Assembly (NCBI GenBank): GCA_022839785.1
Contig: JALHJW010000008.1
Location: forward strand, 1 to 64,000
Direction: 5' to 3'
Length of the DNA stretch: 64,000 nucleotides
Origin: Desulfovibrio sp.
Lineage (GTDB): Bacteria > Desulfobacterota > Desulfovibrionia > Desulfovibrionales > Desulfovibrionaceae
Shown: piece after piece, positions 1 to 8,935 of the stretch
Layout: each line of letters opens with the position of its first letter
How positions within the stretch are numbered: position 1 is the stretch's first letter
The notes under the pieces: model-generated
The model's database searches: none
Told to the model about the DNA's origin: nothing
The model's input: only the letters and a program-made list of their open reading frames with translations
Made by a program: the position numbers and the translations under genes

Positions 1-2
1 GC

Positions 3-581
3 AACCGGTACGGCGAGGACTATGCCCTCTGGGCCGCGCTTTCGGCCGAGCATCGCCTGGCCAACCTGGCCGAGGTCGTGCTGCGCTACCGCGTGCACGG
101 CGACCAGATGGGGGCGGTGCGAACGGATGAGGTGCGTCGCGAGTGGTATATGCGGACGCAGGCCATGCTGCTGCGTCGTCTGGGCGTGGAGGTGGACGGG
201 GAAGACCTCGCCCTGCACCATCTGATAAGCACGGCGCACCTGCCGACCACCGAAATGCCCGCGCGCGAAAGCCTTCTGGACGAAGCCGAGGCCTGGTTGT
301 TAAGGCTTCAGGAGCGCAACGGCTCCAAGCGGATTCTTGATCCCGGAGCGTTCGCGCGCCGTCTGGGATGGCACTGGCGTGCGGTTTCCGGCGCGCTTGC
401 CGGGAAAGGTCTGGGCGTTTGGCGGCGCTGGCGGTCCTCCCCGCTGGTGGCGGAGAACGTGGGTGGAGCGGATGACATGTTGCTTTTCACGGCATGCGGG
501 CTGCATTTCGGAAACCGACAACGCCGCCGCGTGTATCGCATGCTGCACGTTTTGTTGGATATGATGAAGGGCAGGACGTGA
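3..581 (+). CDS. Family 2 glycosyltransferase, C-terminal part (5' end outside window)
   Basis: The reading frame is open from the window edge to a TGA at 579-581. It begins with a GEDYALWAALS segment followed by VVLRYRVHGDQ, the typical acceptor-side end of GT-A fold family 2 glycosyltransferases (the ED(Y/W)xLW motif). The remaining 130 or so residues are helical and basic with no membrane segment, so it probably acts at the cytoplasmic face. It would add one sugar to a lipid-linked oligosaccharide. The next genes are a flippase, methyltransferases and more glycosyltransferases, so it belongs to polysaccharide locus 1. The N-terminal nucleotide-sugar domain is off the window, so the donor cannot be guessed. 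Confidence 0.8.
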   Translation, partial: NRYGEDYALWAALSAEHRLANLAEVVLRYRVHGDQMGAVRTDEVRREWYMRTQAMLLRRLGVEVDGEDLALHHLISTAHLPTTEMPARESLLDEAEAWLLRLQERNGSKRILDPGAFARRLGWHWRAVSGALAGKGLGVWRRWRSSPLVAENVGGADDMLLFTACGLHFGNRQRRRVYRMLHVLLDMMKGRT

Positions 582-725
582 CACAGGCAGCTTTTGTTGA
601 GCAACAGGGCAGAAGAGAACGGACATGCCGGTCGGACACGGATGAGCCGCAGCGCTCCCTCCGCCCGAGAGAGGTGTGCCCGGCCAAAGGAGCGAGTCCG
701 GGCTACGGACACTGCCGGACGCACG

Positions 726-1958
726 ATGGCGGATTGGTTTAGGCGCCTCGCGGCGAGCCGTTTCCTGCGCAACCTTTCCGGGATGACCGGCGTGGCGCTG
801 ATCTCCGCGGTCGCCACCCTCGCGGTCAACATGCACGTGGCCCGCACGCTCGGTCCGCACGGTTTCGGGCAGGTCGGCTATGCGCAGGCCTTCGCCTGCT
901 ACTTCTCCCTGCTGACGGGCCTGTGCCTGGAGACGCTCGGGGTGCGCGACATGGCGCTGCGTCCGCACAGCGCCTCCAAGGTCGTGTCGAGCATCCTGGG
1001 CCTGCGGCTCGTGCTGTTCGTCTTCTCCTTCCTGTGCATGCTCGCGGCCATCAGGATCTTTCAGGACGACCCCACCGTGGTGCGTCTGGTCCTGGTCGCG
1101 GGCCTGTTCATGTTCTTTCTGCCCACGGGCTTCGAGTGGTTGTACATGGGCCGGGAGCAGTTCAGGCCCGTCATGGTCAGCCGGACGGTCCAGGCCCTGC
1201 TTTTCGGCGGCGGCGCGCTGCTGCTGATCCGGGAGCCCGGTCAGGCCGTGGACTACATGTTCGTGCAGGAAGGGGCGAAGATGCTGGGGGGGGTGCTGCT
1301 CCTCCTGCCCATGCTGCGGCATCTGAAGCCTGCGCATGTGGACCTCGGGCTGTGCGTCGGCTATCTCAAGGCCGGGAGCCTGCTCACGCTGTCCTCGTTC
1401 ATGGTCGCGGTCTACACCAGCATCGACAGGATCATGCTCGGCCACTGGCATCCGGCCGAAACCGTCGGCTGGTACGATGCCGCCAGCAAGATCGTCCTGA
1501 TGCTCCTTTTTCCCTCGGTGGTCTTCTGGAACGTGATCAGCCCGCGCATCGCCCGGAAGGAGCCCCTGGACCTCAGGGTCAGCGTCCTGGCATTGAGCGG
1601 CGGGGGGCTGGTGCTGGCCCTGGGCGCGCTGCTTTGGCGCGAACGGATCATCACCCTGGTCTACGGACAAGCCTTCTTGCCTGCGGCGGGCACTTTGGGC
1701 ATTCTCGCCGCGGCGCTCCTGCTGAACCACACCAGCAGGGCGTTCAGCTGCCCCTTGCAGTTTTGGGGGAAGGAACGCGCCTTTTTGTGCATCGTCTCCG
1801 CGGGGGCGGCGACGAACGTGGCCCTGAACGCCGTTTTGATCCCGGGGCACGGCATGCACGGGGCCGCCGTGGCCACAGTCCTTTCGGAGCTTGTCGTCAC
1901 CCTTGGCTCCCTTCCGCTCTTTCTGCGGACCGGCAGAAGCGGCCCCGCACAAGTGTGA
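726..1958 (+). CDS. Wzx-type oligosaccharide flippase (MOP/PST family)
   Basis: A polytopic membrane protein of 410 residues with about 12 hydrophobic segments. It starts with MADWFRRLAASRFLRNLSG, then a first helix and the ARTLGPHGFGQVGYAQAF segment typical of Wzx/RfbX proteins. Near the C-terminus is GHGMHGAAVATVLSELV, also a family signature. It should move undecaprenyl-linked repeat units across the inner membrane. The frame extends upstream to a TTG at 594, but the extra 44 residues are polar and unlike the family, so I chose the ATG at 726. It has no strong ribosome binding site, so the start is uncertain. A second flippase lies at 49650. Confidence 0.85.
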   Translation: MADWFRRLAASRFLRNLSGMTGVALISAVATLAVNMHVARTLGPHGFGQVGYAQAFACYFSLLTGLCLETLGVRDMALRPHSASKVVSSILGLRLVLFVFSFLCMLAAIRIFQDDPTVVRLVLVAGLFMFFLPTGFEWLYMGREQFRPVMVSRTVQALLFGGGALLLIREPGQAVDYMFVQEGAKMLGGVLLLLPMLRHLKPAHVDLGLCVGYLKAGSLLTLSSFMVAVYTSIDRIMLGHWHPAETVGWYDAASKIVLMLLFPSVVFWNVISPRIARKEPLDLRVSVLALSGGGLVLALGALLWRERIITLVYGQAFLPAAGTLGILAAALLLNHTSRAFSCPLQFWGKERAFLCIVSAGAATNVALNAVLIPGHGMHGAAVATVLSELVVTLGSLPLFLRTGRSGPAQV

Positions 1959-1984
1959 AGCGTTTCATGAAGGATAGCGCATAC

Positions 1985-2734
1985 ATGCGAATCGCCGCAC
2001 TCGCCTCATTGCTGTGGAAGCGCTTTTTCTCCTCGGACAAGGACGAGAGATTGCGCCTCAACTACCTCATCGCGCAACGGTTCTCCGACTTCCTGTACCC
2101 TGCGTTCTGCCACACGGAGGAAGGCAAGGTCTGGCTTGATGACGAGGATTTCCTCAACTATTATAAGAAATTCGAGGTGCGTAATTTCCGGTCGCTCGAC
2201 CGCAAGTTCATGCTCAAATCCCTGTTGGCCCTGGTCGGCGATCTGGACGGCGATACCGCGGAATGCGGCGTGTACAAAGGGGCCACGTCGTATCTCATCT
2301 GCGCGGGAACAGCGGACAGGCCGTCGCTGCATTACGCCATAGATTCCTTCGAGGGGCTTTCCGCGCCCACGACGCGCGATACGGCGTACTGGAAAAAAGG
2401 GGACCTGAGCGTCGGCCTGGAGGTGTGCAGGGAGAATCTGCGTCCGTTCGCAGACCGCGTCCGCTACTGCAAGGGTTGGATTCCCGAGGTCTTTGAGCAG
2501 GTGGGGAGCCCGGGCTTCCGCCTGGTGCATATCGATGTGGACCTCTACGCGCCCACGCGCGATTCCCTGGCCTTCTTCTACGAGAAGATGGTCCCCGGCG
2601 GGCTCATCGTGTGCGACGACTACGGGTTCAGGAGCTGCGGCGGAGCAAAAACCGCGGTCGATGAATTCTTTGCGGGCAGGCCCGAGCCGGTCGTCCACGC
2701 CCCCACCGGACAGGCGATCATCATCAGGAAATAA
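1985..2734 (+). CDS. TylF/MycF-type SAM-dependent O-methyltransferase
   Basis: About 249 residues. GDTAECGVYKGATSYLI is the AdoMet-binding loop of the TylF (macrocin O-methyltransferase) family. HYAIDSFEGLS follows, then VHIDVDLYAPTRDSL and PGGLIVCDDYG, which carry the metal-binding aspartates of this Mg-dependent family. It probably methylates a hydroxyl of a sugar in the surface glycan. An AAGGA ten bases upstream supports the ATG at 1985. An in-frame ATG at 1967 with a poorer ribosome binding site would add MKDSAY. It follows the flippase by 26 bases and is probably co-transcribed. Confidence 0.8.
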   Translation: MRIAALASLLWKRFFSSDKDERLRLNYLIAQRFSDFLYPAFCHTEEGKVWLDDEDFLNYYKKFEVRNFRSLDRKFMLKSLLALVGDLDGDTAECGVYKGATSYLICAGTADRPSLHYAIDSFEGLSAPTTRDTAYWKKGDLSVGLEVCRENLRPFADRVRYCKGWIPEVFEQVGSPGFRLVHIDVDLYAPTRDSLAFFYEKMVPGGLIVCDDYGFRSCGGAKTAVDEFFAGRPEPVVHAPTGQAIIIRK

Positions 2735-2750
2735 CGGGCCGGAGAGAAAC

Positions 2751-3428
2751 GTGAAACAGGACAAGATCTGGGAGCACTTTCAGACGAGCGCTCCAGGCGT
2801 CTTCGACCAGAGCCGTACGCGGCTGCGCTACCTGGCCGGACTCTTTCCCGCCGGAGCCAGGGTCCTCAACATCGGGATCGGCGGCGGCATCTTCGAGGAG
2901 GAGGCGTTGCGGCGCGGCCTTGAGGTGCATTCGCTCGACCCCGTGGAGGCTGCCGTCCGGTCGGTCGCCGTCCGGCTCGGACTCGGGGAGCGCGCCAGGC
3001 AGGGCGTGTGCCAGGATATTCCGTTCCCGGACGGCGCATTCGACGGCGTCGTTCTTTCCGAGGTGCTGGAGCATCTGGAGGACGACGATCTGGACAAGGC
3101 GCTGGACGAGGTCCGCCGCGTGCTCAGGCCTCACGGCATGCTGGTCGGGACCGTGCCTGCCCATGAAGACATGGGCAAGGACGAGGTCGTCTGCCCGGAG
3201 TGCGGGCATCGGTTCCACCGCTGGGGGCATGTGCGCGCTTTCGAGGAGCGTGATCTCGCCAGGCGGCTCGGCCGCTTCTTCCGCCATGTCGAGGTGCGGG
3301 AGCGGAAGTTCGTGGCCCGCACCACCCATGAAGCCGTGGGCATGGCCGCGGAGTTTCTCCGCCGCCTGCTTCACGCCTTGGGCAAACGCATGTATGGCGT
3401 CAACTACGTCTTCACGGCGCGCAGGTAG
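2751..3428 (+). CDS. Class I SAM-dependent methyltransferase with Cys pair insert
   Basis: A Methyltransf_11-type protein of 225 residues. VLNIGIGGGIFEEEA is the AdoMet-binding motif I, and FDGVVLSEVLEHLEDDDL is the post-motif usual in ubiquinone/cyclopropane-like methyltransferases. After the core there is CPECGHRFHRWGHVRAF, a CxxC plus His insert seen in a subgroup of polysaccharide-locus methyltransferases and possibly a metal knuckle. Start is GTG at 2751 with GGAGAG five bases upstream. It is 16 bases after the TylF-like gene. The substrate is unknown, and a sugar or lipid-linked glycan is inferred from context only. Confidence 0.75.
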   Translation: MKQDKIWEHFQTSAPGVFDQSRTRLRYLAGLFPAGARVLNIGIGGGIFEEEALRRGLEVHSLDPVEAAVRSVAVRLGLGERARQGVCQDIPFPDGAFDGVVLSEVLEHLEDDDLDKALDEVRRVLRPHGMLVGTVPAHEDMGKDEVVCPECGHRFHRWGHVRAFEERDLARRLGRFFRHVEVRERKFVARTTHEAVGMAAEFLRRLLHALGKRMYGVNYVFTARR

Positions 3429-3455
3429 GCGTCAGGCCAGGACACGGCGGATAGC

Positions 3456-4445
3456 ATGAAGGATTCCTCATCCATCCTCGTCACCGGAGGAGCGGGCTAC
3501 ATCGGCAGCCACGCCTGCAAGGCCCTGGCTCGGGCCGGATACGCGCCCGTGGTGCTGGACGACCTCTCCTCGGGGCACGAGTGGGCCGTGAAGTGGGGGC
3601 CGCTGGTGCGCGGCGACATCCACGACGTCGCGCTCCTCGACGCCCTCTTCGCCCGCCATCGCTTCGCCGGGGTGCTGCACTTCGCCGCCTTCATCCAGGT
3701 GGGCGAGTCCGTGGCCGAGCCCGCCAAGTACTACGAGAACAACACCGGCGGCGCGCTCAGGCTGCTCGACGCGGCCCGCCGCCACGACTGCCGCGCCGTG
3801 GTCTTCTCCAGCACGGCGGCGGTCTACGGCGCGCCGGACAGCGTGCCCATCCCGGTGGAGGCTCCGCTCCGGCCGGAGAACCCCTACGGCCGTTCCAAGC
3901 GCATGGTCGAGGAGATGTTGGCCGACTTCGAGACGGCCTACGGCCTGCGCCACGCCATCCTGCGCTACTTCAACGCCGCCGGGGCCGATCATGAGGGCGA
4001 ACTCGGCGAGGAGCACGCCCCGGAGACGCACCTCGTGCCCCTGGCCGTGCTGGCCGCCTTGGGCAAGGCCCCGCCCCTGCGTCTCTTCGGCGACGACTGG
4101 GACACGCCCGACGGCACGCCGATCCGCGACTACGTCCACGTAAGCGACTTGGCCGAGGCCCACGTGCTGGCCCTGCGCCGCATCGTGGAGCGCGACGAGA
4201 GCCTGATCTGCAACCTGGGCACGGGCCAGGGGCACAGCGTGCGCGAGATCGTTGCCGCGGTGGCGCGCGTGGGCGGCCGGGAGCCCCCGCACATCGTGGC
4301 TCCGCGCCGTCCGGGAGATCCTTCCCGGCTGGTGGCGGATCCCTCGGCCGCCGAGGCGCTTCTCGGCTGGCGGCCGCGGGTGACGGACATCGAGGAGATC
4401 GTGGCCTCGGCTTGGCGCTGGCACGCGCAACGGGAGGGCGGCTAG
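3456..4445 (+). CDS. galE: UDP-glucose 4-epimerase
   Basis: An extended SDR epimerase of 329 residues, near the usual 330-340. NAD-binding TGGAGYIGS lies at residues 10-18, the catalytic Ser/Thr in SSTAAVYG near 126, and the Tyr-Lys pair YGRSK at 144-148. GTGQGHSVREIV and the C-terminal GDPSRLVADPS segments are typical of GalE. It interconverts UDP-glucose and UDP-galactose (or the GlcNAc/GalNAc pair) in the cytoplasm. Its place between methyltransferases and glycosyltransferases suggests it supplies a galacto-configured donor for the surface polysaccharide. Its stop is two bases before the next start, so the two are translationally coupled. Confidence 0.92.
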   Translation: MKDSSSILVTGGAGYIGSHACKALARAGYAPVVLDDLSSGHEWAVKWGPLVRGDIHDVALLDALFARHRFAGVLHFAAFIQVGESVAEPAKYYENNTGGALRLLDAARRHDCRAVVFSSTAAVYGAPDSVPIPVEAPLRPENPYGRSKRMVEEMLADFETAYGLRHAILRYFNAAGADHEGELGEEHAPETHLVPLAVLAALGKAPPLRLFGDDWDTPDGTPIRDYVHVSDLAEAHVLALRRIVERDESLICNLGTGQGHSVREIVAAVARVGGREPPHIVAPRRPGDPSRLVADPSAAEALLGWRPRVTDIEEIVASAWRWHAQREGG

Positions 4446-4447
4446 TC

Positions 4448-6370
4448 GTGTGCGGCGTGGCGGGGATCGTGTCCGCCGGGCGTCCGGCCGGGGAGCTTGA
4501 GCCCCTGGCCCGCGCCATGGCCCGGTCCATGGCGCGCCGCGGACCGGACGGCGAGGGCGTCTGGGGCGCACCCGGCGTGGCCCTGGGGCACCGACGTCTG
4601 GCCATCCTCGACCTCTCCCCCGCGGGCGCGCAGCCCATGCATTCGGCCTCGGGCCGCTACGTGATCAGCTTCAACGGGGAGATATTCAATTTTCTCGAAC
4701 TGCGGCAGGAACTCACGGGCCTGGGCCACGTCTTCAGGGGCGGCTCGGACACCGAGGTCCTGCTCGCGGCCGTGGAGCAATGGGGCGTGGAGCGCGCCGT
4801 GGAGCGCTTCGTGGGCATGTTCGCCTTCGGTCTGTGGGACAGGACTGAAAAGACGCTCTGGCTCTGCCGCGACCGGCTGGGCGTCAAGCCCCTGCATTAC
4901 GCGATGCTCGGGAGCGGGGCCGGACGCGGCCTAGTCTTCGCCTCGGAGCTGAAGGCCCTGCGCACCTTGCCGGACTTCGACACGGCCATCGACCGCGAGG
5001 CCGTGACGCTCTTCATGCGCCACAACTACATCCCTGCGCCGCGCACCATCTACCGCGCCGCGCGCAAGCTCCCGCCCGGCTTCCTGGCCCGGTTCGCGCA
5101 AGGCGACGCCGAGCCTGCGGTCGTCCCTTACTGGAGTCTGCGCGAGGTCTGGAGGAAAGGGCTGGCCAACCCCTTTCCCGGAGGGCCCGGGGAGGCGGCC
5201 GAGGCCCTCCTGCCCCTGCTGCGGGACGCCACGCGGCGGCGCATGATCGCGGATGTGCCCGTGGGCGTGCTGCTTTCCGGCGGCATCGATTCGTCCCTGA
5301 CCGCCGCGCTGATGCGCGAGGCTGCGGGCGATGCGCCGGTGCGGGCGTTCACCGTGGGCTTCGCCGAGTCGGCCTACGACGAGTCGGCCCATGCCGGGGC
5401 CGTGGCCCGCGCGCTGGGGCTTTCGCACACCGTGCTGCCCGTCTCCGCCGCCGATCTGCTCGCGCTGGTGCCCAGCCTGCCGGAGATGTGGGACGAGCCC
5501 TTTGCCGACGCCTCCCAGGCGCCCACGCATCTCGTCTTCAAACGGCTCGCGGGCGAGGTGGCGGTCGCCCTGACCGGCGACGGCGCGGACGAGTGCTTCG
5601 CGGGCTATGCGCGCTACGGCTGGGCCGGGCAGTTCGCCAGGGTGGAGCGCCTCCCCCTGGCCCTGCGCCGTCTGGCGGCCGGTTTGTGCGGCCGCACGCC
5701 CGGCGTCTGCCTGGACCTTCTCGGGCCGCGCGGCAAGAAGCTGCGCTGGCGCGCCGGACTCCTGGCGAGTCCCGATTTTCAGGCCTTCTACCGGGGGCTC
5801 GTCTCGCACATCCAGGACCCGGCCGCGCTCGTCGCGGGAGGCCGGGAGCCGGGCACCCCCCTTACTGACCCGGCCTGGCTGCTTGACGGCGCTGATCGCC
5901 TGCGTCAGATGCAGGCCTGGGACATGGCCTCCTATCTGCCCGACGACATCCTGGTGAAAGCCGATCGGGCCAGCATGGGCGCGTCCGTGGAGGCCCGGTC
6001 GCCCTTCCTGGACCACCGCGTGGTGGAGTTCGCGGCCAGCCTGCCGCCCGGGGCGACCGTGCGGGACGGCAAGGGGAAGCAGCCGCTGCGTCGCCTGCTT
6101 TCCAGATGGATGCCCGAAAGCCTCTTTACACGGCCCAAGGCGGGCTTTACCCTGCCGGTGGAAGCATGGCTCGGCCGCGAACTGCGCCACTGGGGCGAAT
6201 CGCTGCTCTCGCGCAGCGCCCTGGAACGGGCCGGGCTGCTCGATGCGGCTGCCGTGCGGGCGCTGTGGGACGCCCATCTCGCGGGCGACACGTCGCGGCA
6301 TTCGCTGCTCTGGAACGCACTCATGCTTCAGGCGTGGTTCGAGCGTTGGATCGGCAGGAGCGATTCGTGA
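4448..6370 (+). CDS. Glutamine-hydrolysing asparagine-synthase-like amidotransferase (locus 1)
   Basis: 640 residues. It starts at GTG 4448 because the next codon is Cys, the N-terminal nucleophile that must be exposed after Met removal (V/M-C-G-V-A-G-I). The N-terminal Ntn glutaminase shows RRGPDGEGVW and FNGEIFNF. The C-terminal synthetase has the PP-loop LLSGGIDSSLTAAL and TGDGADECFAGY. Such AsnB paralogues within polysaccharide loci often amidate uronic acids or glycan precursors instead of making free asparagine, which is inference here. Its TGA overlaps the GTG of the next gene (GTGA). A paralogue with the same domain order lies at 41712-43604. Confidence 0.88.
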   Translation: MCGVAGIVSAGRPAGELEPLARAMARSMARRGPDGEGVWGAPGVALGHRRLAILDLSPAGAQPMHSASGRYVISFNGEIFNFLELRQELTGLGHVFRGGSDTEVLLAAVEQWGVERAVERFVGMFAFGLWDRTEKTLWLCRDRLGVKPLHYAMLGSGAGRGLVFASELKALRTLPDFDTAIDREAVTLFMRHNYIPAPRTIYRAARKLPPGFLARFAQGDAEPAVVPYWSLREVWRKGLANPFPGGPGEAAEALLPLLRDATRRRMIADVPVGVLLSGGIDSSLTAALMREAAGDAPVRAFTVGFAESAYDESAHAGAVARALGLSHTVLPVSAADLLALVPSLPEMWDEPFADASQAPTHLVFKRLAGEVAVALTGDGADECFAGYARYGWAGQFARVERLPLALRRLAAGLCGRTPGVCLDLLGPRGKKLRWRAGLLASPDFQAFYRGLVSHIQDPAALVAGGREPGTPLTDPAWLLDGADRLRQMQAWDMASYLPDDILVKADRASMGASVEARSPFLDHRVVEFAASLPPGATVRDGKGKQPLRRLLSRWMPESLFTRPKAGFTLPVEAWLGRELRHWGESLLSRSALERAGLLDAAAVRALWDAHLAGDTSRHSLLWNALMLQAWFERWIGRSDS

Positions 6371-7503
6371 AGGTGCTGCATGTCATCACCGGCCTCGGCC
6401 GGGGAGGCGCGGAAGCCTCGCTGGTCAAGCTGGTCGGCGCCCTGCCCGGCGTGCGGCACCGCATCGTCTCCCTGCTTCCCGAGGGACCTCTGGCGGACGC
6501 GGCCCGCGCGGCCGGGGCCGAGGTCACGTCCCTGGACATCCGGGGAAGTCTCCCGGGGCCGGGGGCGTTTCTGCGGCTGGTGCGCGAGATTCGGGATTTT
6601 GCTCCGGATGTGGTCCAAACGTGGCTCTACCATGCCGATCTCCTGGGGCTGGCAGCCTCCCGGCTGGCCGGAGACGTCCCCGTGGCCTGGAACATCCGCT
6701 GTTCGGACATGGATTTTTCCCTTTACCGCCGCACCACCCGGCTGGTTGTGCGCCTGCTGGCCTTGTTCTCCACGGCGCCCGAGGCGATCATCTCCAATTC
6801 CAGGGCAGCTGTGAGCCATCACCAGAACATCGGCTACGCCCGCCGCGCATTCACCGTCATCCCCAATGGATTCGACCTTGATCGCTTCCGGCCTGATCCT
6901 GTGGTCCGTAAGGAAATGAGAGCCTCGTGGGGGATGCGCGACGACGAACCGGTGGCCGGATACGTGGGCAGATTGGACGCCATGAAGGACATTCCCCTGC
7001 TCTGTGCCGCCCTGGCGGCGGCGGCCGCTCGGACGTCTGGCCTGCGCGGCGTGTTCTGCGGGCAGGGGCTTGGGCCGAATCACGCGAAGATCCGCGGCGT
7101 TCTCGCGGCGCACGGGCTTGAGGAGCGCGTCCTCCTGCTTGGTCCGCGCGAGGACGTCCCCGAGGTCATGACCGCCTTCGACTGTCTCGTGCTCTCCTCG
7201 CGTTCCGAAGGCTTTCCCAACGTCCTCGGCGAGGCCATGGCCTGCGGCCTGCCCTGCGTCACCACGGACGCGGGCGACGCGGCGCTCATCGTGGGCGATA
7301 CAGGGCGCGTGGTGCAGCGCCGCGACGCAAACAGTCTGGGCACGGCCGTGGCGGAAATTTTCGGCCTGCCTCCGGAAGAACGGGGCATCCTGGGGCTCTT
7401 GGCCCGCGAGCGAGTGGAGCGAGAGTTTTCCATCAAAGCCATGGGCGCTGCCTACCTGAATCTGTGGGAATCCCTGCGAAAGGACATGCCTGTTCGTTCC
7501 TGA
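6367..7503 (+). CDS. GT4 glycosyltransferase, first of a tandem pair
   Basis: 378 residues with the GT-B fold. The N-terminus MKVLHVITGLGRGGAE is the canonical family 4 acceptor loop with GGAE. The C-terminal half carries the donor loop SEGFPNVLGEAMACGLP with the E-x7-E motif. The GTG start at 6367 overlaps the previous stop by three bases. It is clearly homologous along its whole length to the next gene at 7746 (shared FDLxxFRPD, LGPR(E/D)DVP and IVGDTGR(V/I)V), so the pair arose by tandem duplication. It probably adds a sugar from a nucleotide donor to the repeat unit, and the linkage cannot be read from sequence. Confidence 0.88.
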   Translation: MKVLHVITGLGRGGAEASLVKLVGALPGVRHRIVSLLPEGPLADAARAAGAEVTSLDIRGSLPGPGAFLRLVREIRDFAPDVVQTWLYHADLLGLAASRLAGDVPVAWNIRCSDMDFSLYRRTTRLVVRLLALFSTAPEAIISNSRAAVSHHQNIGYARRAFTVIPNGFDLDRFRPDPVVRKEMRASWGMRDDEPVAGYVGRLDAMKDIPLLCAALAAAAARTSGLRGVFCGQGLGPNHAKIRGVLAAHGLEERVLLLGPREDVPEVMTAFDCLVLSSRSEGFPNVLGEAMACGLPCVTTDAGDAALIVGDTGRVVQRRDANSLGTAVAEIFGLPPEERGILGLLARERVEREFSIKAMGAAYLNLWESLRKDMPVRS

Positions 7504-7745
7504 CATTTCCTGCGAGGCGCCGAGGCTGTGCGCCAGCGGGGCGGCCGGGTCCGCCGCCCGGGGAAGGCCGCCGTCTGTCGTGCCCATGCGCAACGGTATG
7601 AACAGGCATCTGCCGCGCGAGTATTGACTATATTGCTGTAAGGGCGGCGCTTTACAGGATTCCCCGGCGGCCTTACCCTGCTTTGCGGAGTTGGAGTCCA
7701 TTCGGCCGCACGCGCGGCAAGGCCATGAGGTAGTTTCGGAACCGT
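7504..7745. other. Intergenic spacer between tandem GT4 genes
   Basis: A 242-base gap that separates two paralogues in an otherwise compact run. No gene is visible. Near 7622-7640 is a TTGACT followed by TATTG, which could hold a weak promoter for the second copy, but I see no well spaced -10. The spacer may be what is left of the duplication event. Confidence 0.4.
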
Positions 7746-8885
7746 ATGAAAATTTTGCATGTCATTAACGACCTTGACCGCGGCGGCGCCGAGAACGCCC
7801 TCGTCAAGCTGGTCGGGGAGTTGCCCGGCCTGCGCCATCGCATAGTTTCTCTCCTTCCCGAGGGCCCCCTGGCGCAACTGGCGCGCACCGCAGGAGCCGA
7901 GGTCGTCTGTCTGGACATGCAGCGCGGATTGCCGGGGCCTGGACAGTTCGTCGCCCTGGTGCGCGCAATCCGCGCCTTTGCCCCTGACGTGGTCCAGACC
8001 TGGCTCTATCACGCCGACCTTCTGGGTCTGGCAGCTGCCCGCATGGCGGGACGCCCTCCGGTCGCCTGGAATCTCCGTTGCTCGGACATGGATTTTTCGT
8101 TTTACCGCCTGGGCACGAAGCTGGTGGTGCGTCTGCTGGCCCTCTTTTCCACGGCTCCCGAGGCCATCGTCAGCAATTCCCGTGCAGCCGTGGCCCTGCA
8201 CCAGAGGCTCGGTTACGCCAAAAGGGAATTTACGGTCATCCCCAACGGTTTCGATCTGGAGCATTTCCGGCCGGATGCCGGAGCGCGGACCGCCGTGCGG
8301 CAGGAATGCGCTATCCCGGACGGCGCGCCCGTGGTCGGGATGGTCGCGCGGCTGGACCCCATGAAGGACCACGCGACCTTTTTCGCTGCCGCGGAGGTGG
8401 TCGGCAAGGCGTTTCCCCTGGCCCATTTCGTGCTCTGCGGCACGGGCGTGGAGCCCTGGGACGCGGGCCTCGCCCGGCAGATACGCGGCGCAGGGCTGGA
8501 AGGCCGCGTCCATCTTCTCGGCCCGCGCGACGACGTGCCCCGGATCATGGCGGCCCTTGATTGCCACGTCCTCTCCTCGGCCTTCGGCGAAGGCTTCCCC
8601 AACGCGCTCGGCGAGGCCATGGTCACGGGCGTGCCCTGCGTCTCCACGGATGTGGGGGATGCGGCGATGATCGTGGGCGACACGGGCCGCATCGTGCCGC
8701 GCCGCGATGCCGCCGCCTTGGGCCGGGCCGTGGCGGATATCCTCGCTCTGCCCGGGGCGGCGCGCGCCGCCCTGGGGCGCCGCGCCCGGGAGAGGGTGGA
8801 ACGGAAGTTCTCCCTCCAGGCCATGGGCCAAAATTACCTGCGCCTCTGGGAATCCCTGGCCGCAGGCGCAGGCCGCTCCACTTGA
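7746..8885 (+). CDS. GT4 glycosyltransferase, second of a tandem pair
   Basis: 379 residues, GT-B family 4. MKILHVINDLDRGGAEN opens the N-domain. The C-domain carries GEGFPNALGEAMVTGVP with the E-x7-E signature, then VGDTGRIVPRRDA. It is a near full-length paralogue of the gene at 6367, and the two share long blocks such as DVVQTWLYHADLLGLAA. Divergence is higher in the middle and in the donor half, which could mean a different donor or linkage. Start is ATG 7746. The preceding sequence CGGAACCGT gives only a weak ribosome binding site. It is the last recognisable gene of polysaccharide locus 1. Confidence 0.88.
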   Translation: MKILHVINDLDRGGAENALVKLVGELPGLRHRIVSLLPEGPLAQLARTAGAEVVCLDMQRGLPGPGQFVALVRAIRAFAPDVVQTWLYHADLLGLAAARMAGRPPVAWNLRCSDMDFSFYRLGTKLVVRLLALFSTAPEAIVSNSRAAVALHQRLGYAKREFTVIPNGFDLEHFRPDAGARTAVRQECAIPDGAPVVGMVARLDPMKDHATFFAAAEVVGKAFPLAHFVLCGTGVEPWDAGLARQIRGAGLEGRVHLLGPRDDVPRIMAALDCHVLSSAFGEGFPNALGEAMVTGVPCVSTDVGDAAMIVGDTGRIVPRRDAAALGRAVADILALPGAARAALGRRARERVERKFSLQAMGQNYLRLWESLAAGAGRST

Positions 8886-8935
8886 CGTCGCCGCCGCGCG
8901 TGACCATAAGGTGACGCGGGAGCACCCGCCACGAC

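Noticed and set aside
594..725. TTG start that would lengthen the first flippase by 44 residues
   Set aside because: The extra part is polar, has no family resemblance, and no good ribosome binding site precedes the TTG.
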